Source: Candidatus Kerfeldbacteria bacterium (GTDB lineage: Bacteria; Patescibacteriota; Patescibacteriia; UBA9570). Taken from it: a stretch of DNA of 11,719 nucleotides. The notes below the pieces were generated by a model. That model saw only the letters and a program-made list of their open reading frames with translations, had not been told where the DNA came from and made no database searches. The translations under genes and the position numbers were made by a program. This document shows positions 5,674 to 11,719 of this stretch, one piece after another. Location of the stretch: NCBI GenBank assembly GCA_003512175.1, contig DOSP01000070.1, positions 1 to 11,719 on the forward strand. The letters are read 5' to 3'. Position 1 is the first letter of the stretch; each line of letters starts with the position of its first letter.

Positions 5674-8173
5674 TATTCTCAATAAATTCACGACGAACCT
5701 GAAAAACACCTTAGTGCGGGCGATCAATCTTTCTATTCGGTTGAAACACCCGAAAGTCTTACCGCTGCATTTGCTGGTGAGCTTAGCTGAACAAACCGGC
5801 AGTGTGGCTAATGAAATCCTAAGCAAACACACCCTGACCGCAGATTTGTTACAACCCTGGCTGGAACAGTTGGAATGGCCTACGCCGCAGCGTAGTTTTA
5901 CCCTCCCCCAACTGGCCCCAGAAGCCATTCGCGTGCTGGAACATGCTGCTGTGGTGGCCTTTGAGCATCAACATAAGTATATTGGTACAGAACATTTATT
6001 ATTGAGTCTGATTGAATTGCCCGACCGCCAATTAGAAAAAATGTATACTGACCAGAAAGTAAACGTCACAAACGTGCGCAAACAAACCTTGAACGTTCTG
6101 AAAAGCACTTCTCGTTTCCCTGATCTCACTGCTCTGTTTCAAGAAGAGCTTACTGAGGTAGAACAGTTGAAACAAACTGATCAACAAAAAACCGACAACC
6201 CAAATTCGGCAACCCCAGCGCTTGATTTTTTTAGCACCAACTTAACTGATGAAACAATTCAAAAAACGATTGATCCGGTCATTGGTCGAAGTGAGGAAAT
6301 TGATCGGCTGATTCATATTTTATCTCGTCGCACAAAAAATAATCCCGTCCTGTTGGGCGAACCGGGTGTAGGAAAAACGGCCATTGTCGAAGGGTTGGCC
6401 AAACGTATTGTCGAGAGCCAAGTGCCGAGTATATTATTGAACAAAAAAATCTACCGACTAGATTTAGGCTTGGTGGTGGCTGGCACGATGTACCGCGGTG
6501 AATTCGAAGCTCGCTTTAAACAAATTACCGAAGAGCTCAAAGACAACCCGGAGATTATTCTGTTCATTGATGAGATTCACACTATTATTGGGGCTGGTGG
6601 CACTGGTGGTAGTGCAATGGATGCTGCTAATATCTTAAAGCCAGGTTTGGCACGAGGAGAGATTCGTTGCATTGGCGCAACCACGTTGCAGGAGTACCGT
6701 AAACACATTGAGTCTGATGCCGCGCTGGAACGACGCTTCCAGCCCATTTTCGTGGAAGAGCCGAATATGACCGATGCAATAGCTGTATTGCAAGGCATCA
6801 AAAGTAATTACGAAGCGTTCCATCATGTGACGATTGCTCATGCAGCCATCGAAGCGGCCGTAAAATTATCTGTCCGTTATATTCAGGATAAATTCTTACC
6901 AGATAAAGCCATCGATTTATTAGATGAAGCGGCTGCCCGCTTCCGCATTCGTCGACCCGCTAACCCACTGGACGAAGCCAAACATAGTTTAGTGGATCAG
7001 CTGAAATCGACGCAGCAAAAAAAATTAGCCTTAGTGAAGGAAGAGCACTTTGAAGAAGCTATTACCTACAAAAAGAAGGAGCGGGATTTACGCACTCAGC
7101 TGCAAGAACTGGAACAACGAGTCAGCCAGCAGGAAGCTAAGCACCTGGGCACTCTGGAAGCCGAGGATATTGCGAACATCGTAGCCCGCATTACAAAAAT
7201 TCCAGTGCAAGAGCTGTTGGCTCCAGAAAAAAAACGGTTACTCCAGTTGAACGACACACTGAATGAATCTGTCGTTGGCCAAGATGAAGCAACCGCTACT
7301 GTATCCGATTTTATTCGTCGCTCCCGGGCTGGCTTAACCCAGGGTAATCGCCCGATTGGATCGTTCATGTTTTTGGGGCCATCCGGTGTTGGCAAAACGG
7401 AGTTGGCCAAAACATTGGCGCGTACCGTATTTGGCAGCGAAAAAAACATCATTCGGATTGATATGTCTGAATTCTCCGAAGCGTTTACGGCTTCAAAACT
7501 CATTGGGGCACCGGCTGGCTATGTGGGGTATAAAGATGGTGCAAAATTAACTGATCAAGTCCGTCACCGACCCTACAGTTTAATCCTGTTCGATGAGATT
7601 GAAAAAGCGCATCGCGACATTTTCAATTTACTTCTGCAAATTTTGGATGAGGGCCAGCTGACCGATTCCACTGGTAAAAAAATAAACTTCCAGAACACGA
7701 TTATTATCATGACATCTAATGTTGGCCTGCGCCAATTTGAAGAACAGGCTGCCCTGGGTTTTTCATCGGATCATAGCGCCACAGTCGTCCCACAGTATGA
7801 AGCAGTGAAAGATCAAGTGCTGAAAGAATTGCATCGACAGTTTAGACCGGAATTGCTCAATCGCATTGATAAGATTGTGGTGTTCAAACCCTTACCACCC
7901 GAAGCGGTAAAACAGATTGTGGTATTACAGTTGAAAGATTTGGTACAGCGCGCCAAAGATAAAGACATCACCATTACCTACACGAAACCACTCGTGAACC
8001 ATATTGCGCAAATTGGATATACCCCACAAGAAGGCGCACGCGCTATTCGGCGGACAATTCAAGAACATATTGAAAACCGGTTGGCAGAGTTGCTCCTCAA
8101 AGATGAAGCCACGGCTGGAGACACCGTGAAGGTTGGCTTTCGTAAAGGCGGTATCACCTTGACCGTCCACTAG
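5663..8173 (+). CDS. clpC: ClpC-type AAA+ unfoldase, ATP-binding subunit of Clp protease
   Basis: 836 residues from GTG 5663, the only plausible start between the in-frame stop at 5648-5650 and the conserved N-domain; it overlaps the previous gene by 11 nt. Order of domains: two Clp_N repeats (about 1-70 and 85-150), D1 AAA+ (about 195-430) with Walker A GEPGVGKT (232-239), pore-loop YRGE (277-280), Walker B ILFIDE (299-304) and arginines in ALERRF (354-359). Then comes a short middle domain (about 435-500) containing a UVR-like segment near 462-480, and D2 (about 530-836) with Walker A GPSGVGKT (572-579), pore loop GYVGY (619-623), Walker B ILFDE (641-645) and sensor-2 GARAIRR (791-797). The short middle domain and the LGF at 698-700, the ClpP-docking tripeptide position, favour ClpC over ClpB. 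It feeds substrates to ClpP, which is not in this window. Confidence 0.93.
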   Translation: MALDILNKFTTNLKNTLVRAINLSIRLKHPKVLPLHLLVSLAEQTGSVANEILSKHTLTADLLQPWLEQLEWPTPQRSFTLPQLAPEAIRVLEHAAVVAFEHQHKYIGTEHLLLSLIELPDRQLEKMYTDQKVNVTNVRKQTLNVLKSTSRFPDLTALFQEELTEVEQLKQTDQQKTDNPNSATPALDFFSTNLTDETIQKTIDPVIGRSEEIDRLIHILSRRTKNNPVLLGEPGVGKTAIVEGLAKRIVESQVPSILLNKKIYRLDLGLVVAGTMYRGEFEARFKQITEELKDNPEIILFIDEIHTIIGAGGTGGSAMDAANILKPGLARGEIRCIGATTLQEYRKHIESDAALERRFQPIFVEEPNMTDAIAVLQGIKSNYEAFHHVTIAHAAIEAAVKLSVRYIQDKFLPDKAIDLLDEAAARFRIRRPANPLDEAKHSLVDQLKSTQQKKLALVKEEHFEEAITYKKKERDLRTQLQELEQRVSQQEAKHLGTLEAEDIANIVARITKIPVQELLAPEKKRLLQLNDTLNESVVGQDEATATVSDFIRRSRAGLTQGNRPIGSFMFLGPSGVGKTELAKTLARTVFGSEKNIIRIDMSEFSEAFTASKLIGAPAGYVGYKDGAKLTDQVRHRPYSLILFDEIEKAHRDIFNLLLQILDEGQLTDSTGKKINFQNTIIIMTSNVGLRQFEEQAALGFSSDHSATVVPQYEAVKDQVLKELHRQFRPELLNRIDKIVVFKPLPPEAVKQIVVLQLKDLVQRAKDKDITITYTKPLVNHIAQIGYTPQEGARAIRRTIQEHIENRLAELLLKDEATAGDTVKVGFRKGGITLTVH

Positions 8174-8194
8174 TCCCCTGCTAAAGGTGGAGGC

Positions 8195-8881
8195 ATGATC
8201 AATTGGCTGCTTGATTGGCTGTTTCCGATCCGTTGTAGCGGGTGTGGTCGCTACGATACCTGGCTGTGTACAGCCTGTCAGGTGCGCGATTGTGTTCCTA
8301 TTCAGCAACCAGGCGTGTCTGCCGCCGCCTTGTACCAGACTGAGTCTATTCAACAATTAATTCACCACCTAAAATATCGTGGCTATCGTTCAGTGAACCA
8401 TTGTTTGAGCCAGATACTCTATCAATCGATCAATTGGGATGAGGTTGATGTGGTTGTGCCTATCCCTTTGCACTGGCGTAAACGTCTCACCAGAGGCTAC
8501 AATCAAACGGAGTTATTGGTGCGTGATTGGCCCGCAGCGATTGTCCCGGCCTTGAAAAAAATTAAATCTACGCGCAGCCAAGCCAAACTGAATAAGCCAG
8601 AACGCCAAAAAAATCTACATGGGGCATTTGCGATTGATCCCCATTATCAATCGCTTATTCACGGCAAACGTGTTCTCCTGATCGATGATGTCTATAGTAC
8701 CGGTAGCACCACAGCAGCCTGTACTGAAGTATTACTCGGCGCAGGTGTTGCCAGCGTAGCTGTAGCCGTGGTGGCGTTGAATGTGCCCTCGTGTGGAATC
8801 GAACCACAATTACAAGATCCGCAATCTTGCGTCCTATCCGTTGAACGACGAGGGCGAATAAGCCCCGATATACTACTATAG
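8195..8881 (+). CDS. comF: ComF family phosphoribosyltransferase, with antisense-tRNA-encoded C-terminal tail
   Basis: 228 residues. An N-terminal zinc ribbon uses C14, C17, C25 and C28. The PRTase domain follows, with 'VPIPLHWRKRLTRGYNQTELL' at 88-108, 'SQAKLNKPERQKNLHGAF' at 128-145, and the PRPP-binding loop VLLIDDVYSTGST at 160-172. The family is linked to DNA uptake and competence; the actual substrate is unknown. The domain normally ends near residue 197 (AVVALNVP). The remaining 31 residues are read from the strand opposite a tRNA-Arg gene (8784-8855), and the first stop is beyond it, so the tail is probably not functional but is translated. An unusually good AAGGTGG purine run lies 7-8 nt before ATG 8195. 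It is the last gene of the operon, 21 nt after clpC. Confidence 0.88.
   Translation: MINWLLDWLFPIRCSGCGRYDTWLCTACQVRDCVPIQQPGVSAAALYQTESIQQLIHHLKYRGYRSVNHCLSQILYQSINWDEVDVVVPIPLHWRKRLTRGYNQTELLVRDWPAAIVPALKKIKSTRSQAKLNKPERQKNLHGAFAIDPHYQSLIHGKRVLLIDDVYSTGSTTAACTEVLLGAGVASVAVAVVALNVPSCGIEPQLQDPQSCVLSVERRGRISPDILL
8784..8855 (-). tRNA. tRNA-Arg, anticodon GCG
   Basis: Reading leftward: acceptor GCCCTCG (8855-8849) pairs with CGAGGGC (8791-8785), discriminator A at 8784. The D stem is GTTC/GGAC with an 8-nt loop. The anticodon stem CAAGA/TCTTG encloses the loop TTGCGGA, giving anticodon GCG (codons CGC/CGU). The T arm is TGTGG-TTCGATT-CCACA and the variable loop is 4 nt (TAAT). No CCA is encoded (next bases CAT). 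It lies wholly inside the 3' end of the comF frame on the opposite strand, 20 nt downstream of the stop of the gene ending at 8876, so it may be co-transcribed with that gene. Most bacteria use ACG here. Confidence 0.93.
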
Positions 8882-9367
8882 CCGCATTAAGCGGGCAAGT
8901 GCCTCTTCAGTTGACTCATCTTCCCGTTCCAAATCTTCGTCTACATAATTCAATAAAAGCTTGCGAATCACCAGCGGATTTTGATTTTCTAAGTGGATCG
9001 GCAATTCTTTCCGTAGGGTTTGATTCACGCCTAAATAGAGTAATTTCACCGGCGGCTCATAGATCAACCAAAAACCAGTCAGTTCCTTATAGGGATAATA
9101 TTTATCTCCAAGTACCACACCTCCTTCAAGAATCATAAATTCAATATCGTCTGGCTGCCGGCGCTCGTGTAAATAGACAATAGCTGTAATGATTAAAATG
9201 ATAATCGCAAACAAAAAGTTACGCGTGGCTAAGGCATGCACTAATAAAATAACCGCCAAGCCGCCGGCAATAATAAACCAACCCAGGGTGCGCTTATATT
9301 TGATAAATTCCGGCACTGTCCATTCGGCCAACACTCGGCCGTATTTTGTGTTATCGCCTATTGCCAT
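8876..9367 (-). CDS. Small membrane protein with two TM helices and a PH-like C-terminal domain
   Basis: 163 residues, ATG at 9367. A cytosolic N-terminus (1-28, 'EWTVPEFIKYKRTLGW') precedes two TM helices (about 29-46 and 50-66). The following domain (70-140) contains 'IEFMILEGGVVLGDKYYPYKELTGFWLIY', the strand pattern of bacterial PH-like proteins anchored by a TM hairpin, and 'VIRKLLLNYVDED'. The tail (142-163) is acidic. Such proteins are common and uncharacterised in CPR genomes; no function is claimed. Its stop overlaps the end of comF by 6 nt (convergent). The -10 TATAAT is 7 nt before the ATG, so a leaderless mRNA is expected. It may be transcribed together with tRNA-Arg just downstream. 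Confidence 0.8.
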   Translation of the reverse strand: MAIGDNTKYGRVLAEWTVPEFIKYKRTLGWFIIAGGLAVILLVHALATRNFLFAIIILIITAIVYLHERRQPDDIEFMILEGGVVLGDKYYPYKELTGFWLIYEPPVKLLYLGVNQTLRKELPIHLENQNPLVIRKLLLNYVDEDLEREDESTEEALARLMRL

Positions 9368-9374
9368 GGGGCTT

Positions 9375-9403
9375 ATTATAGAACACTTGCGAAAAAGCGT
9401 CTA
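9375..9403 (-). promoter_or_regulatory. Promoter of the PH-like membrane protein gene, TAGACG-17-TATAAT
   Basis: On the minus strand TATAAT lies at 9380-9375 and a 4-of-6 -35 match TAGACG at 9403-9398, with a 17-bp spacer. Seven bases separate TATAAT from the ATG at 9367. The promoter interleaves with the divergent tRNA-Ser promoter. Confidence 0.55.
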
Positions 9404-9415
9404 TTTCATTATACT
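9387..9415 (+). promoter_or_regulatory. Promoter of the tRNA-Ser pair, TTGCGA-17-TATACT
   Basis: TTGCGA at 9387-9392 and TATACT at 9410-9415, with a 17-bp spacer. Eleven bases separate the -10 box from the 5' end of the first tRNA-Ser at 9427, giving a short 5' leader of about 4-6 nt. No separate promoter is evident in the 24 nt between the two tRNAs, so they are probably co-transcribed. Confidence 0.55.
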
Positions 9416-9426
9416 CGGTGCTGCGG

Positions 9427-9514
<88 letters not shown>

Positions 9515-9537
9515 ACATTTACATATTTATCCTTTCT

Positions 9538-9627
<90 letters not shown>

Positions 9628-9637
9628 AGTCCATCCC

Positions 9638-10717
9638 CTACTCAGCCTTGGTTTTGAAACTGACTTTCTTACTCCATTTAGTGGTTTCGTCAGTAGTATA
9701 TGTGGCACGAAGTTGTACGGTATATTTCTTCCCTGGCTTCAACTTCTTGAGTTTTTTAGTGAGCACATCACCGGAAATGTTTTTATACGTCTTGATCGTC
9801 GTATTTTTACGTTTTAATTTCAACGAGAAACTATCAATGTAGTCAGCATCATCTCCCACTGTCCAGTTGACAGTAGCTGTGGTGGCTTTAATTTTACCCT
9901 TTGGTACTGTGGGTTTAGTGTAGCGTGAGCTCGTTAATAACTTGCCTGTAGTAACGGAAACGGTTGGATAAGGTACAATGACCTGTGCACCGTTGCTATC
10001 ATAGCCAACAATGGCGATGTAATAGGTGGTGTCTGCGGTGAGATTACTGTAGATATATGAAGTGACCGCACCAACATCAACACTCTCGGCACCAGAGATA
10101 TCTGAGGTGAGTGAAATCATTAACTGATATCCAGCCGCCTCTGAATAGGCTGGCCAACTTACGGCAATGTTCGTGCCGAAGGCAAACAAGGTCAAACCAG
10201 TGCCAGACTCATCACCGCCACCTTCTTCACTACTACCAATTTCAAATGACCCGGTCATATACGTAATAGCCGCCCCCTCACCTAATGATGCTGCGGTGGT
10301 CATTCCCCACAGATACGTACCAACTGTACTACTATTCATTACACCGTTTAGTGAGACCTTATGTGAACCAGCTGCTAAATCACTGCTCAACGTAATGCCA
10401 TAAAATGCCTTCGTACTCACGATCGCTCCCGTACCTGCTACGTCTGCACTGGTGAATGCAGTTTCGGAAAAATCAAAACCACTGGTGCTGGCGTCACTCC
10501 CACCCTGTTCACTGATCAAAAATGTAATACGCTCACCACTGGAAATGGTTGCGCTGGTGACAAATGATATCACATAATCAGACGATGCTCCGGGGGTGGT
10601 GTCTGATTGTGTATCCATGGCAACAGAAGTGATGCGGCTATCATCAGCGGCATGACTGATGAACGGCATCAACCCAAACACAAGCGCCACCAGACTAGTA
10701 GCGAGATACTTAAACAT
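9638..10717 (-). CDS. Secreted protein with two fibronectin type III-like domains
   Basis: 359 residues, ATG at 10717. A signal peptide (MFKYLATSLVALVFGLMPFISHA, cleavage after A23) implies export. Residues 25-160 form a beta-rich, Ser/Thr-rich N-terminal domain of unknown type ('YVISFVTSATISSGERITFLI'). An acidic Gly-rich linker follows (163-173, EEGGGDESG). The first FN3-like domain spans about 174-257, with 'NIAVSWPAYSEAAGYQLMISL' and 'NLTADTTYYIAIVGYDSNG'. The second spans about 266-357, with 'TATVNWTVGDDADYIDSFSLKL', 'LKPGKKYTVQLRATYT' and 'TTKWSKKVSFKT'. The second domain and the C-terminus are Lys-rich, in contrast to the acidic, Ser/Thr-rich N-terminal part. No sorting motif or TM anchor is visible. 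Probably a surface or matrix-binding protein (inference). Confidence 0.85.
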   Translation of the reverse strand: MFKYLATSLVALVFGLMPFISHAADDSRITSVAMDTQSDTTPGASSDYVISFVTSATISSGERITFLISEQGGSDASTSGFDFSETAFTSADVAGTGAIVSTKAFYGITLSSDLAAGSHKVSLNGVMNSSTVGTYLWGMTTAASLGEGAAITYMTGSFEIGSSEEGGGDESGTGLTLFAFGTNIAVSWPAYSEAAGYQLMISLTSDISGAESVDVGAVTSYIYSNLTADTTYYIAIVGYDSNGAQVIVPYPTVSVTTGKLLTSSRYTKPTVPKGKIKATTATVNWTVGDDADYIDSFSLKLKRKNTTIKTYKNISGDVLTKKLKKLKPGKKYTVQLRATYTTDETTKWSKKVSFKTKAE

Positions 10718-10725
10718 ATATGAAT

Positions 10726-10731
10726 ACTCTA
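10726..10731 (-). promoter_or_regulatory. Possible -10 box of the FN3 gene (TAGAGT)
   Basis: On the minus strand TAGAGT lies 8 nt before ATG 10717, in the same position as the -10 boxes of the neighbouring genes. No good -35 is found at 16-18 bp spacing (the best candidate is TTTACT at a 15-bp spacer). No Shine-Dalgarno is present either. Confidence 0.3.
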
Positions 10732-10778
10732 TTAGTTGTTAACGTGAGTAAAGTGTAGCAAATTTGGGGGAAAAATGG

Positions 10779-10784
10779 TATAGT
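10779..10784 (+). promoter_or_regulatory. -10 box (TATAGT) of the 10792 gene
   Basis: TATAGT ends 7 nt before ATG 10792, matching the spacing at 2810, 2875 and 9367. The -35 region (TAGCAA at 10756-10761, 17-bp spacer) is weak. The start codon choice is supported by this spacing; a TTG at 10786 is also in frame but would lie ahead of the expected transcript start. Confidence 0.45.
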
Positions 10785-10791
10785 TTTGCCA

Positions 10792-11118
10792 ATGGACCAA
10801 TGGCAATATGATCTGGCAGCGGCCAAACAATCCTTCAAAACCGGTGGGATTGATGACCAGCCAACCTGGACAACCAACGTTTCAGTGGCACACCGGTATA
10901 GTGCTTCGTTAGATGAGTTGCTGAATCATTTACCGATCATGGTAGCTTCAGATAGTGAACCAGCCCGCCGAGCCTACTTTGAAAAAGTTGTTCAAGAATT
11001 AATTCGGCTGGCGTATGTGCACACCAGAGTAGGCCAGTTGTCGCAACAACCAACCGAACCGGCGATAGCAAATATCGGGCAGATGATCAAACAGTTAGCT
11101 GTTTGGCTACGGATATGA
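10792..11118 (+). CDS. Hypothetical small soluble protein (108 aa)
   Basis: 108 residues from ATG 10792. No signal peptide, TM segment or recognised motif. It is mostly helical in character: 'SLDELLNHLPIMV' near 40, 'ARRAYFEKVVQELIRLAYVHTRVGQL' near 58-84, and 'AIANIGQMIKQLAVWLRI' at the C-terminus. Trp is found at 4, 26 and 105. Its stop overlaps the start of the next gene in an ATGA arrangement (11115-11118), so the two are translationally coupled and likely act together. Function unknown. The real start is probably 10792 and not the in-frame TTG at 10786, given the -10 box 7 nt upstream. Confidence 0.7.
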   Translation: MDQWQYDLAAAKQSFKTGGIDDQPTWTTNVSVAHRYSASLDELLNHLPIMVASDSEPARRAYFEKVVQELIRLAYVHTRVGQLSQQPTEPAIANIGQMIKQLAVWLRI

Positions 11119-11719
11119 CGGCCAACTGGAACCGTGCGGCTTTACAAGAGTTATCAGCCAATGTTCTGGCTAAGGCTGGCATTCCAGTTGTACCTGAAGT
11201 ACAACGGCAAATTGAAGAACAGTTAGCAGAAAAAATATTTCCAAAATCGGCCACGGTTGATTCTGGTCAAGTTTCTCAGATTTTTTCGCAACTCGTGGCT
11301 GGTGAATTCCAAAATACTATTCAACAACAACTAGAGAATCTATTTAAGAAAGCCTCTTTGGCCGCCATTGCGGAACTGGGACTTCCAGAAACACCTGCAC
11401 AAATTAAACCAGTAGCTTCAGAAGAAATGCTGGCCGGGCTGAGTGAAACACCCGAGTCGGGTGAGGAACTATCTGATACTACGACATCACGTATCAGTAG
11501 TGAATCGTCTGCACCAACGTCTACTTCGCCGTATCCCAGTACCATTCCACAAGAAGGCCAGGCTCCGGGTGGTATGCCTACCACACCAGCTGGCAAACCA
11601 GGTCAACAGCCTCCGCAACGAGTGAAGCGACCCACCCGGCAACCAACCTCCCAGGCAACCGGACAACCTCAACCAGACGATCAACCAGCCGCTGAATCAC
11701 CGGCCACTACCGGGGCCGT
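11115..11719 (+). CDS. Hypothetical protein with helical N-terminus and long Pro/Gln/Thr-rich disordered region (3' partial)
   Basis: A frame of 201 codons opens at ATG 11115 and has no stop before the window edge. The N-terminal 95 residues look helical, with alternating hydrophobic and Gln/Glu positions ('LQELSANVLAKAGI', 'QRQIEEQLAEKIF', 'FQNTIQQQLENLFKKASLAAIAELGL'), possibly coiled coil. From about residue 100 the sequence turns into low-complexity Ser/Thr/Glu and then Pro/Gln/Thr ('TSTSPYPSTIPQEGQAPGG', 'GQQPPQRVKRPTRQPTSQ'), typical of a flexible linker to a further domain beyond the window. No signal peptide or TM is seen in the part present. It is coupled to the preceding gene by the 4-nt overlap. 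I cannot assign a family. Confidence 0.8.
   Translation, partial: MTANWNRAALQELSANVLAKAGIPVVPEVQRQIEEQLAEKIFPKSATVDSGQVSQIFSQLVAGEFQNTIQQQLENLFKKASLAAIAELGLPETPAQIKPVASEEMLAGLSETPESGEELSDTTTSRISSESSAPTSTSPYPSTIPQEGQAPGGMPTTPAGKPGQQPPQRVKRPTRQPTSQATGQPQPDDQPAAESPATTGA

Noticed and set aside
5663..8173. ClpB disaggregase instead of ClpC
   Set aside because: The middle domain is short, without the long ClpB coiled coil, and the LGF ClpP-docking motif is present.

Overview
This window most likely comes from a Candidate Phyla Radiation (Patescibacteria, probably Parcubacteria-like) genome of moderate GC content. The call rests on gene content and style. There is a LemA/HtpX pair, a six-TM GDPD-membrane-domain-like protein, a small TM+PH-like protein, and large secreted proteins that open with a 'PLNVSSTDQSKSGGLTIGG'-type segment. 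Genes are tightly packed and Shine-Dalgarno sequences are mostly absent. UGA is a true stop (it ends the genes at 4864-5673 and 10792-11118), so this is not a UGA-recoding CPR lineage. Taxonomy is inference only.

Layout. Positions 1-186 hold the start of a lipoprotein gene (minus strand) with about 68% GC and a textbook GGAGG ribosome site. It looks unlike everything else and may be a chimeric contig end. Positions 187-455 are non-coding, with a strong minus-strand promoter and two inverted repeats. A large secreted protein (456-2810, minus) combines a Gly/Ser/Thr-rich fibre-like region with a C-terminal seven-bladed beta-propeller. It diverges from a six-gene plus-strand operon (2875-8881): an OB-fold-like membrane-anchored protein, LemA, HtpX protease, a six-TM membrane protein, a ClpC-type AAA+ unfoldase, and a ComF-type phosphoribosyltransferase. 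Gaps between these genes run from -11 to +21 nt. A tRNA-Arg(GCG) lies antisense inside the 3' end of the comF reading frame. It is followed by a convergent small membrane protein (8876-9367, minus), two tandem tRNA-Ser genes (plus), a secreted two-FN3 protein (9638-10717, minus), and a plus-strand pair of unknown genes. The second gene of that pair runs open off the right edge.

How it works together. The operon couples membrane protein quality control (HtpX, LemA) with cytosolic unfolding and degradation (ClpC, which keeps a ClpP-docking LGF motif). It is driven by a perfect TTGACA-18-TATAAT promoter that shares its -35 region, inside a 13-nt palindrome, with the divergent adhesin-like gene. 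At four protein-gene starts a -10 box sits 6-7 nt from the start codon, so transcription should begin at or next to the start codon. Leaderless mRNA therefore looks like the normal mode for first genes in this genome. That pattern, the comF/tRNA-Arg antisense overlap and the unusual tRNA-Arg(GCG) are the most noteworthy observations.
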